From Planctomycetota bacterium (GTDB lineage Bacteria > Planctomycetota > PLA2 > JAEUHO01), in NCBI GenBank assembly GCA_029213105.1, contig JARGNS010000098.1, positions 1 through 9,788 of the forward strand: a stretch of DNA of 9,788 nucleotides, given 5' to 3'. Below the pieces are notes generated by a model. That model was given only the letters and a program-made list of their open reading frames with translations, made no database searches and was not told the DNA's origin. The number at the start of each line of letters is the position of its first letter. The stretch's first letter is position 1. Position numbers and translations under genes: made by a program. Below, piece after piece: positions 1 through 8,393 of this stretch.

Positions 1-2312
<2,312 letters not shown>

Positions 2313-2335
2313 GCGATGGGCGCACTTGGGCTTTG

Positions 2336-2364
2336 TTCAGACGTTCCCGCGGAGGGCGTAGGGT
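2336..2364 (+). promoter_or_regulatory. Candidate promoter for the decarboxylase gene
   Basis: TTCAGA at 2336-2341 (4 of 6 matches to the -35 consensus) is followed after exactly 17 bp by TAGGGT at 2359-2364 (3 of 6 to the -10 consensus). It lies in the 94-bp spacer between the divergent kinase and decarboxylase genes and would give a leader of about 36 nt. The -10 match is weak and sigma-factor preferences of this organism are unknown, so this is only a candidate. Confidence 0.25.
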
Positions 2365-2365
2365 C

Positions 2366-2395
2366 GGGGCCGGCCGGGGCGCGGGCGCCGGTCCC
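2366..2395 (+). promoter_or_regulatory. GC-rich hairpin in the decarboxylase leader
   Basis: GGGGCCGG at 2366-2373 can pair with CCGGTCCC at 2388-2395: eight base pairs, seven Watson-Crick and one G-U, around a 14-nt GC-rich loop. The stem ends two nucleotides before the GGAG ribosome binding site at 2398-2401. Such a structure could limit ribosome access or mark a control point. There is no U-tract after it, so it is not a standard terminator on this strand. GC-rich DNA yields such pairings by chance, hence the modest confidence. Confidence 0.3.
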
Positions 2396-2397
2396 TT

Positions 2398-2401
2398 GGA
2401 G
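2398..2401 (+). promoter_or_regulatory. Ribosome binding site deciding the GTG start of the decarboxylase
   Basis: GGAG sits five nucleotides before the GTG at 2407. The next in-frame methionine is about 23 residues in (2473) and would remove N-terminal sequence, so the GTG with this site is the preferred start. Confidence 0.65.
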
Positions 2402-2406
2402 ACGTC

Positions 2407-4407
2407 GTGAGTGACTCGCTGGACTTCCTGCAGCCGTACTTCCTGGGGCCCCAGGGCGAGAACGCCCAGATGTTCGAGGCCCTGCTCGTGGAGCTCGTCC
2501 GGGATCACACGTTCTGGCGGCGGAACTTCCATCCCGAGGACGGGCCGTCGATTCGCACCAGCTCGCAGCATGCGCCGGAGTCGATCGAGTTCGTCGACCG
2601 CATGAAGACGGAGCTCTACGCGCTCAGCGGCGAACTCAAGCGCGCGGTGCCGTTCTTCCACCCGCGCTACATCGGCCACATGAACGCCGACCTGCTGATG
2701 CCGGGCCTCATCGCCGGCATGGCGACGATGCTCTACAACCCCAACAACGTCAGCGAGGAGGGCGCACCCGTCACCCTCGAGAAGGAACTCGAGGCCGGCC
2801 GCCAGTTGGCGCGCATGTTCGGCTTCAACCTCGACCCCGAGGCGGGGCCCTGCGCGTGGGGGCACCTGACGTCCGGGGGCACGGTCGCCAACTACGAGGC
2901 GCTCTGGAACTTCCGCTCGGTGAAGTTCTACGGCGTGGGCCTGCAGGCCGCCGCGGCCCGCGTGGACTTCGATCCGCCGGAGGTCGGGCCGCTCGGCAAG
3001 GCACTCTCCGCCTATACGGCGTGGGAACTGATGAACCTGAGCCTCGCGTCCATCATCGAACTGCGCCGCGATGTCGCGGTGTCCTTCCGCAACGACCGCG
3101 GCCCGGAGGCGTTCGAGGACTTCGCCGCGGCCGTTCGTGCCGAGCGCATCGAGACTCTGGGCACCGCGGGTTTCTTCCAGCAGCACGCCGACCTGGCGCC
3201 GCCCTGCGTGATGGTGCCGGCCTCCGCCCACTACTCGTGGGAGAAGGGCATGAAGGTCCTGGGGTTCGGCACGGCCAACCTCATCAAGGTGGATGTGGAT
3301 CAGCACATGCGGCTCGATCCGGCACACCTCGAGGTCTGCCTGGACGAGGCCCTCGAGAAGCGCATCCCGGTGCTGGCCGTTGTCGGTGTGATGGGCACGA
3401 CCGAGTTCGGCACGATCGACCCGATCGACGCCATCCTGCGGTTGCGGGAGGCGTACCGCGGGCGCGGCGGGGACTTCGGCGTCCACGTGGACGCCGCCTG
3501 GGGGGGCTACCTATCGTCCGTGTTCCGCCTGCCCGATGGGGGCATGCGGTCCCACGCCGCGATGCGTGAGACCTTCCGTCACTTCCCGAGTCATCAGGTC
3601 TACCGCGCGTTCGGTGCGCTGGCCGACGTCGACAGCATCACGGTGGACCCGCACAAGATGGGCTACGTGCCCTACAGCGCGGGGGCCTTCGTCGCGCGCG
3701 ATCGCCGCGTCGTGGACTTCATCACGCAGAAAGCGGCCTACGTGTTCGATCTCGGCGGCTCCGAGGAGGCGGTCCCGATGGATCGCAAGCTGCGCAATCT
3801 CGGGCAGTACATCCTCGAGGGCAGCAAGCCGGGCGCTTCCGCGGCGTCGGTCTACGTGACGCACAAGGTCCTGCCGCTGCACGCGGAGGGGTTCGGTCGT
3901 CTGCTGGAGCAGACCGTGCACGCTTGCGAGCAGTTCTACGATCGCGTCTTGGCGATGGCCAAGCGCCTCGAGCATCTCGTGCGCATCGTCGTGCCGTTCG
4001 AGCCCGACACGAACCTCGTCTGCCTCGCGGTGAATCCCGCCGGCAACAGCTCGCTCGCCGAGATGAACCGCTTCGGTCGCGAGCTGTTCTCGGCGATGAA
4101 GGTCGAGCCCGACCAGCCGGTGCAGGTCAAGCGCTTCATCGCGAGCTACACGTCGTTGCTGCGCGACAACCTGCCCGAGGCGCAAGCCGAGCGAATCGCC
4201 ACGGAGGTGGGCATCGACCCGGAGAGCTTCCGCCTCCGGCCGGACGTGGACGCCGGGGAGGCGGATCACATCTTCATCCTGCGTCACACGCTGATGAATC
4301 CGTGGCTGCGACGCGAGCACGACGGGCAGAGCTACATCGATCGGTACCTCGAGTACCTCGAAGCCCGCATCCGGACCCTCCTGCACCCGCCGGCCGAGGG
4401 CGTCTAA
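2407..4407 (+). CDS. PLP-dependent group II amino-acid decarboxylase, tyrosine-decarboxylase-like
   Basis: This cytoplasmic enzyme removes CO2 from an L-amino acid to give the amine, using pyridoxal phosphate. The 666-residue protein carries the expected fold-type I landmarks: an N-terminal region with HPRYIGHMN and LYNPNNVSEEGAPVT (about 88-120); a PLP phosphate/substrate region W151-GHLTSGGTVANYE; His275 in HYSW, expected to stack on the cofactor ring; GTTEFGTID (330-338); Asp362 in HVDAAWGGY, expected to bind the pyridine nitrogen; and the Schiff-base lysine Lys417 in DPHKMGYVPYSAGA. The DPHK-x-G-[FY]-VPY-x-AG pattern and the length of over 600 residues resemble bacterial tyrosine decarboxylases more than the roughly 460-residue glutamate decarboxylases; this comparison is from memory of the families. 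Substrate is inferred and could be tyrosine, another aromatic or a different amino acid. GTG start with GGAG upstream. It is divergent from the sensor kinase, and its stop overlaps the next, convergent gene by 4 bp. No amino acid/amine antiporter lies alongside, unlike the usual acid-resistance arrangement. Confidence 0.92.
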   Translation: MSDSLDFLQPYFLGPQGENAQMFEALLVELVRDHTFWRRNFHPEDGPSIRTSSQHAPESIEFVDRMKTELYALSGELKRAVPFFHPRYIGHMNADLLMPGLIAGMATMLYNPNNVSEEGAPVTLEKELEAGRQLARMFGFNLDPEAGPCAWGHLTSGGTVANYEALWNFRSVKFYGVGLQAAAARVDFDPPEVGPLGKALSAYTAWELMNLSLASIIELRRDVAVSFRNDRGPEAFEDFAAAVRAERIETLGTAGFFQQHADLAPPCVMVPASAHYSWEKGMKVLGFGTANLIKVDVDQHMRLDPAHLEVCLDEALEKRIPVLAVVGVMGTTEFGTIDPIDAILRLREAYRGRGGDFGVHVDAAWGGYLSSVFRLPDGGMRSHAAMRETFRHFPSHQVYRAFGALADVDSITVDPHKMGYVPYSAGAFVARDRRVVDFITQKAAYVFDLGGSEEAVPMDRKLRNLGQYILEGSKPGASAASVYVTHKVLPLHAEGFGRLLEQTVHACEQFYDRVLAMAKRLEHLVRIVVPFEPDTNLVCLAVNPAGNSSLAEMNRFGRELFSAMKVEPDQPVQVKRFIASYTSLLRDNLPEAQAERIATEVGIDPESFRLRPDVDAGEADHIFILRHTLMNPWLRREHDGQSYIDRYLEYLEARIRTLLHPPAEGV

Positions 4408-5699
4408 CGCAGCGGGCGCGTCTGGGTCAGGAGCTCGAGGGTGCCATCGGCGAGGGAGCCGATCGCGTAGACGAAGGTGGCCTGGCGGGCGCGCAGCTTC
4501 AGCCGGGCCGGGCCGAGGACGGGTGCGCCCAACGCTCCGGCGCCGTAGACGCTCGCGAGATACCGTCCCGCGCGGACGTTGCCTGCCGCTTCCTGACCGT
4601 TCTCGATGTTCTCGAGTGCAGCCGCGGTGAAGCGCCACCAGCGCCACGTGCGCTCCAGGAGTACGTCGACGGCCGGGGCTGCGGCCGTGTGCCGCACGAC
4701 CACCCGGCTGTACCAACGCTTGCGGGTGAGGTCGTTGGCGAAGACGCTCAGCCGCGGGCTGCCGTCCGCAGCCAGGTGGGCGACGACGGTGCTGTCACTG
4801 CCAGCCGCGAGGTTCACCGAGGCCGAGAGCAGGGGGGCGGTCGGGGGGGCTCCGGCGGCCACGATGGCGAGGTCGTGGGGGCCGCACGGCAGGGGGATGA
4901 CGTCCGTGATGGTCCGCGGCTGGAAGTTCTCTAGCGCCAGGGCACCATCGACATAGACGTCGACGACCAGCCCGGGGACGCCATGCACGACCGTGACCGC
5001 GGCGGTCTGGTCGCGCAGCTCACGGGTCTCGACGAGGAGCTGGAAGCTGCCGCCCGCCAGGTCGCCGATCGCGTACACGATCGTCGCACGGTCCTGCTTG
5101 ATACGGACGGGCGCGGGCCCGAACGCCACGGTGTCCGTGCCGGCCGGCAACAGGGAGGCCTCGTAGCGACCCGCCCACGCATCCACCTGCGCTTGCGTGC
5201 CGCTGACGAGGTTCTCGAGCGTGCCGGCGGGATGACGCCAGCGCCACAGGGTGCGGGCGAGGGCGGCATCGACGGGGGGTGCCGCGGCGACATGCCGCAC
5301 GATCAGGCGACCCTGGCCACGGGCGCCACGGTCGAGGTCGTCGGCAAACGCGGCGAGGCTCGGTGTGCCATCGGCCGCAAGGTGGGCCACCATGCTCACG
5401 CGATCGCCGGCCTTGACCGAGGCGGCGCCCTCGATCGCGGGATTGGCGGGATCTCCACCCGCCGCCACGATGACGACGCTGTAGTCGCCGGCGGGCAGGG
5501 GCAGCGCGTCGGTGATCGTGCCCGGCTCGAAGTTCTCGAGGGTCAGGGCCCCGTTGACGTAGACGTCGACGGTCAGGCCCGGCACGCCGTGGACGACGGT
5601 CACGGCGGCCGTGTCCTCGCTGGCCGAGGCCCAGGGAGCGAGGGCGCAGAGGAGGGAGACCGCGAAAGCGGCCGTGAGAAGGAAACGGGAAAGTCGCAT
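4404..5699 (-). CDS. Secreted protein with two tandem DUF4397 repeats
   Basis: The biochemical role is unknown; DUF4397 proteins are beta-rich, exported and presumed to act at or outside the cell surface. The 431-residue product starts with a classical signal peptide: Arg2 and Arg5, hydrophobic core about 6-21, likely cleavage after ASA at about residue 26. The cysteine at 18 is not in a lipobox. The mature part is almost entirely two copies of a block of about 200 residues (30-231 and 232-431), roughly half identical by hand alignment. Each opens with TAAVTVVHGVPGL and ends near VYAIG followed by LL and TR. Each block itself divides into two DUF4397-like halves. The second half of each carries a tryptophan/arginine cluster (WRWR at 152-155, WRWW at 352-355). 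I chose the ATG at 5699 because GGAGG precedes it at 4-nt spacing and it leads straight into the signal peptide; a start 12 codons upstream adds only a non-signal-like extension. It ends in a 4-bp overlap with the convergent decarboxylase gene. It may be co-transcribed with the HEAT membrane gene 91 bp upstream. Confidence 0.9.
   Translation of the reverse strand: MRLSRFLLTAAFAVSLLCALAPWASASEDTAAVTVVHGVPGLTVDVYVNGALTLENFEPGTITDALPLPAGDYSVVIVAAGGDPANPAIEGAASVKAGDRVSMVAHLAADGTPSLAAFADDLDRGARGQGRLIVRHVAAAPPVDAALARTLWRWRHPAGTLENLVSGTQAQVDAWAGRYEASLLPAGTDTVAFGPAPVRIKQDRATIVYAIGDLAGGSFQLLVETRELRDQTAAVTVVHGVPGLVVDVYVDGALALENFQPRTITDVIPLPCGPHDLAIVAAGAPPTAPLLSASVNLAAGSDSTVVAHLAADGSPRLSVFANDLTRKRWYSRVVVRHTAAAPAVDVLLERTWRWWRFTAAALENIENGQEAAGNVRAGRYLASVYGAGALGAPVLGPARLKLRARQATFVYAIGSLADGTLELLTQTRPLR
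4407..5006 (-). repeat. DUF4397 block, copy 2 (residues 232-431)
   Basis: Second of two tandem protein-level repeats inside the secreted DUF4397 gene. It shares the opening TAAVTVVHGVPGL, the stretch VAHLAADG and the closing VYAIG with copy 1. The halves divide near residue 332. The tryptophan-rich cluster is WRWW at 352-355. DNA identity is clearly lower than expected for a recent duplication. Confidence 0.85.
5007..5612 (-). repeat. DUF4397 block, copy 1 (residues 30-231)
   Basis: First of the two tandem blocks, directly following the signal peptide. First half about 30-129, second half about 130-231, with the WRWR cluster at 152-155. It aligns with copy 2 over its full length with only small gaps, about half of the positions identical by hand count. 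Confidence 0.85.
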
Positions 5700-5703
5700 G
5701 CTG

Positions 5704-5708
5704 CCTCC
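5704..5708 (-). promoter_or_regulatory. Ribosome binding site of the DUF4397 gene
   Basis: GGAGG (CCTCC on the plus strand), four nucleotides before the ATG at 5699. It supports that start over the in-frame ATG at 5735. Confidence 0.7.
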
Positions 5709-5737
5709 GAGGGGGATCCAAGGGCCTGACGCCAAGG

Positions 5738-5777
5738 ACCATCGTGGAGGCGGGCTTCATGTGCAAGAAAAAAACTA
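5738..5777 (-). promoter_or_regulatory. Candidate promoter with A/T-rich upstream element for the DUF4397 gene
   Basis: On the minus strand, TTGCAC (5766-5761) and GATGGT (5743-5738) are separated by exactly 17 bp, each matching three of six consensus bases. A T-rich run of about 11 nt (5777-5767, seven consecutive Ts) abuts the -35-like box, in the position of an UP element. This is one of the very few A/T-rich patches in the window. It lies in the 91-bp gap between the HEAT membrane gene and the DUF4397 gene. The hexamers are weak. The T-run could instead belong to a terminator of the upstream gene, but no stable GC stem precedes it. Confidence 0.25.
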
Positions 5778-5790
5778 CACACGCGAGGGA

Positions 5791-6612
5791 TCAGCCGGTG
5801 GGGTGGATGTCCGGCGGGGGCAGCTCGGACGCCTCCTGGATGCGATCGAGGGCACGCTGGGCGTCGACGCGCAGGTCCGGGTCGTCGTCGGTCAGGAGCG
5901 CTTCGAGCGCCGGTACGGCCCCCGTCCCGATGGCGACCAGGCGCGCGACGGCCGCCCGGCACACCGCCGGCTCGCCGCCGCGCAGCTCGGCGATCAGCTG
6001 GGCCACGTGGGGCGGGGGCTCGAAGGCCACGTCGCCGTCGGCGGCCCGGCCCGGCCCCTCGTCGACGGCGAGGTCCCGGGGGACGCTGTAGCCGACGGGC
6101 GCGACCTTGCCTGCGAGGATCGACTCCGCCTCGGCGCGCACGGCGGGGTCGCCCGAGCTGCGGGCGCTCTGCAGGAGCCGCTGGCACGCGGCCACGCCCG
6201 GTTCGTGGTGGGCACGCAGCAGGAAGCGCAGGTTGCGGACCGCACGCAGGCGGTCCGTCGCGTCGGGGGAGCGCAGGCCCACGGCGATGCGATCGGCCCG
6301 CAGCTGGCCCAGGCCCCGCAGCATGGCCCCCAGCCCCAGCAGCAAGAGGACCCCGAGCAGCTGGACGACCACGCCTTGGCGCTTCATGACGACCAGGGCG
6401 GCCGCGACCGGTACGAGTCCGAGGGCCAGCAGCCAGCCCCAGGCCAGGGGGAGGGGCCGCGTGGCGATGACGATGGCCATGGCGAAGACACAGCCCGCGG
6501 TGAGGAAGGGCAGGAAGGCCTGGATCCGCCGCAGGCGGTCGATGTCGGCCTGCAGGATCCACACGGCGCCCGCCGCGAGGGCTGCGGCCAGCAAGAGTCG
6601 TTGGACGCGCAT
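5791..6612 (-). CDS. Membrane protein with C-terminal HEAT-like repeats
   Basis: Function unknown. The 273-residue product has about four hydrophobic segments at its N-terminus (about 6-20, 32-51, 56-76 and 81-98), so it should sit in the inner membrane. A mostly helical soluble domain follows. Residues about 107-168 look like degenerate HEAT repeats (DRLRAVRNLRFLL; DPAVRAEAESILAG). Residues about 202-260 show a clearer pair (RAAVARLVAIGTGAVPALEALL; DDPDLRVDAQRALDRIQ), joined by a proline- and acid-rich linker at about 172-202. HEAT repeats generally bind proteins, so a scaffold role is plausible. I chose the ATG at 6612 because GGGAGG (6625-6620) lies seven nucleotides upstream and the protein then starts with MRVQR and the first helix; an in-frame ATG at 6657 would run toward the divergent dehydrogenase gene. 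It lies 59 bp from that gene and 91 bp before the DUF4397 gene on the same strand, which it may share a transcript with. Confidence 0.82.
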   Translation of the reverse strand: MRVQRLLLAAALAAGAVWILQADIDRLRRIQAFLPFLTAGCVFAMAIVIATRPLPLAWGWLLALGLVPVAAALVVMKRQGVVVQLLGVLLLLGLGAMLRGLGQLRADRIAVGLRSPDATDRLRAVRNLRFLLRAHHEPGVAACQRLLQSARSSGDPAVRAEAESILAGKVAPVGYSVPRDLAVDEGPGRAADGDVAFEPPPHVAQLIAELRGGEPAVCRAAVARLVAIGTGAVPALEALLTDDDPDLRVDAQRALDRIQEASELPPPDIHPTG

Positions 6613-6619
6613 GAAGGGG

Positions 6620-6625
6620 CCTCCC
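6620..6625 (-). promoter_or_regulatory. Ribosome binding site of the HEAT membrane gene
   Basis: GGGAGG (CCTCCC on the plus strand), seven nucleotides before the ATG at 6612. It decides this start over the in-frame ATG at 6657. Confidence 0.7.
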
Positions 6626-6671
6626 GCGAATGAGCCTACCAACCTCGCCATGGGCACGGTATGGGGTGGGC

Positions 6672-7817
6672 ATGACGAACGCAGTCGTACTGGGTGCCGG
6701 CATCGTGGGGTCGGTCATTGCCGCCGACCTCGCGGAGGACGGCTGGGACATCACCGTGGCAGACCGGGATCCGGCGGCCTTGGCCAAGGTCCGTCGCCTC
6801 GCGGGCGAAGGGGTGACCCTGCTCGAGCAGGACCTCGCGGATCCCGAGGTCATCGGTCGCCTGGTGGCGCCGTTCGAGCTCGTCCTCGGCGCCTTGCCGG
6901 GGCACCTCGGCTACGAGGCCCTGCGCGCGGTGATCCGTGCCGGCAAGGACGTCTGCGACATCAGCTTCATGCCCGAGGACGCGCGCGATCACGATGCGCT
7001 GGCACGCGAGCACGGCGTGACGGCGGTCGTCGACTGCGGCGTGGCGCCGGGGCTGAGCAACCTGCTCTGCGGCCACGCCGTCGCCATGTTCGACGACTGC
7101 CGCATGCTGCTCATCCAGGTGGGGGGCCTGCCCGTCGAGCCGCAGCCTCCGTTCGGCTACAAGGCGGCGTTCTCGCCCATCGATGTGCTCGAGGAGTACG
7201 TGCGCCCGGCGCGCTACGTCACCAACGGCGAGCTGCGCAGCGTCGAGGCCCTCACCGATCTCGAGATCATCGAACTGCCTGGCGTGCCGCCGCTCGAGAG
7301 CTTCCTCACCGACGGCCTGCGCAGCCTGGCCGACACGCTCGACGTCCCGTTCATGAAGGAGAAGACGCTGCGCTACCCGGGCCACGCCCGCGTGATGGAA
7401 GCGTTCCGCGAGGCCGGCCTGTTCGGCACGGATCCCATCCAGGTCGGCGACGTCGAGGTCCGTCCCCTCGACGTGACGACGGCGGGCTTGTTCCCGCAGT
7501 GGCAGTACGCCGAGGGGGAGGCGGATCTCACCGTGATGCGCGTCGAGGCGGAGGGCATGCTCGGCGGGGTGGCGGGGCGCCTCGTCTGGGACCTGCTCGA
7601 CCATGCCGACCTCGAGCGCGGGTTCTCGAGCATGGCGCGTACGACGGCGTTTCCCTGCACCTTGATGGCGCGCGAGCTCGTGGCCGGCCGGATTCCCACG
7701 AAGGGCGTCCTGCCGCCCGAGGCCCTGGCGACGGATGCGGCGCTGCTCGAGCGTCTGCTCGACGGCCTGGCCGCACGCGGGGTCGTTGTTCAGACGTCGT
7801 CGAACGCTTCGGGGTAG
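6672..7817 (+). CDS. Saccharopine dehydrogenase family oxidoreductase, lysine 6-dehydrogenase-like
   Basis: Predicted cytoplasmic NAD-dependent dehydrogenase. The closest family I recall is L-lysine 6-dehydrogenase, which oxidises the epsilon-amino group of lysine to allysine, which cyclises to piperideine-6-carboxylate. The 381-residue length fits that enzyme. Residues 4-31 form the Rossmann start: GAGIVG (8-13), with Asp31 ending the second strand, which favours NAD over NADP. Further landmarks are DCGVAPGLSN from Asp121, a VGGLP segment, PPFGYKAAFSPIDVLEEY, and KEKTLRYPGHA (229-239). These resemble the catalytic/dimerisation half of saccharopine-family enzymes. Saccharopine reductase or carboxynorspermidine synthase activity cannot be excluded. 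I chose the ATG at 6672, immediately before the Rossmann strand; an ATG at 6630 would add 14 residues unlike the family, and GTG 6666 is possible. The upstream GGGGTGGG is only a weak ribosome site. Its end overlaps the convergent acetyltransferase gene by 28 bp. No other lysine-catabolism gene is in the window. Confidence 0.85.
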   Translation: MTNAVVLGAGIVGSVIAADLAEDGWDITVADRDPAALAKVRRLAGEGVTLLEQDLADPEVIGRLVAPFELVLGALPGHLGYEALRAVIRAGKDVCDISFMPEDARDHDALAREHGVTAVVDCGVAPGLSNLLCGHAVAMFDDCRMLLIQVGGLPVEPQPPFGYKAAFSPIDVLEEYVRPARYVTNGELRSVEALTDLEIIELPGVPPLESFLTDGLRSLADTLDVPFMKEKTLRYPGHARVMEAFREAGLFGTDPIQVGDVEVRPLDVTTAGLFPQWQYAEGEADLTVMRVEAEGMLGGVAGRLVWDLLDHADLERGFSSMARTTAFPCTLMARELVAGRIPTKGVLPPEALATDAALLERLLDGLAARGVVVQTSSNASG

Positions 7818-8329
7818 CGCGCGACCCCACGGCCCACGTCCAGCGCGCCGGGGAGGAGCGCGAGCACCTGGAAGGCCCCGGCCCACTCGGGGCGGGGCGG
7901 CTCGATGCGTGCGCCCGAGGCCGGCAGGAAGCCGAAGCGGCTGTAGTAGCCCGGGTCACCCAGCACCAGCACGATGCCGTAGCCCGCCTTGCGACAGGCC
8001 TCCAGGCCCGCACGGACGAGCGCGCTGCCGATGCCCTGGCTCTGGCGGGCCGGCAGCACCCCGAGGGGGCCGAGCGCGAGGGCTGGGGCCGGGGCATCCC
8101 CGCGGACGATCGCAATGGGGCTGAAGAGCACGTGCCCGAGCACCTCGCCGGCCCCGCCCTCCTCCTCGGCGACGAGCGAGAGCGACGGGTCGTAGCCGCC
8201 TTCGGCGCGCAGTCGCCGTACGAGGCCGGCCGCGTTCTCGCCCTGGAAGGCGCGTCGATGCACGCGATCGATGCCGTCCGCATGGCGCGGCTGCTCGCTT
8301 TGCAGGGTCCAGGAGAGTGCCTTGCTCAT
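7790..8329 (-). CDS. GNAT family N-acetyltransferase, YhbS-like
   Basis: Predicted cytoplasmic acetyl-CoA-dependent acetyltransferase of 179 residues; substrate unknown. The core is typical: an N-terminal HRRAFQGENAAGLVRRLR helix region (24-41), a central strand SLVAEEE (51-57) and GHVLFSPI (65-72), then LGPLGVLPARQSQGIGSALV. In the last, Gln96-Ser-Gln-Gly-Ile-Gly101 fits the Q/R-x-x-G-x-G/A pyrophosphate-binding loop. VLGDPGYYSRFGF (122-134) is the signature of the YhbS branch. I chose the ATG at 8329 because the conserved domain begins soon after; the frame stays open far upstream, but that part is low-complexity, Arg/Ala-rich and antisense to the next gene. The ribosome site is weak (GGGGG just before the ATG). 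Its 3' end overlaps the lysine-dehydrogenase-like gene by 28 bp in convergent orientation, and it is divergent from the HEAT-like secreted gene across 64 bp. Confidence 0.9.
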   Translation of the reverse strand: MSKALSWTLQSEQPRHADGIDRVHRRAFQGENAAGLVRRLRAEGGYDPSLSLVAEEEGGAGEVLGHVLFSPIAIVRGDAPAPALALGPLGVLPARQSQGIGSALVRAGLEACRKAGYGIVLVLGDPGYYSRFGFLPASGARIEPPRPEWAGAFQVLALLPGALDVGRGVARYPEAFDDV

Positions 8330-8393
8330 GCCCCCATGGTGGCCGCATCCACCCCCAGCGGCGGCCGCGGGGGCGGCCGGGTAGGCTGGGCCC

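Noticed and set aside
3511..4716. 401-residue open frame on the minus strand opposite the decarboxylase end and the DUF4397 gene's last third
   Set aside because: Out of frame with the DUF4397 gene and antisense to the decarboxylase. No family features; GC-bias artefact.
5634..5654. Lipoprotein signal (Cys18) in the DUF4397 protein
   Set aside because: The residues before the cysteine are Ser-Leu-Leu, which do not fit a lipobox needing Gly, Ala or Ser at -1. Type I cleavage after ASA fits better.
5767..5773. Run of seven Ts on the minus strand as an intrinsic terminator of the HEAT membrane gene
   Set aside because: No stable GC-rich stem lies just before the run; only imperfect pairing of a few bases was found.
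8352..8373. CCCCC/GGGGG inverted repeat with the palindrome GCGGCCGC in the loop
   Set aside because: A five-base homopolymer stem is expected by chance at this base composition, and it has no clear position relative to promoter or ribosome site.
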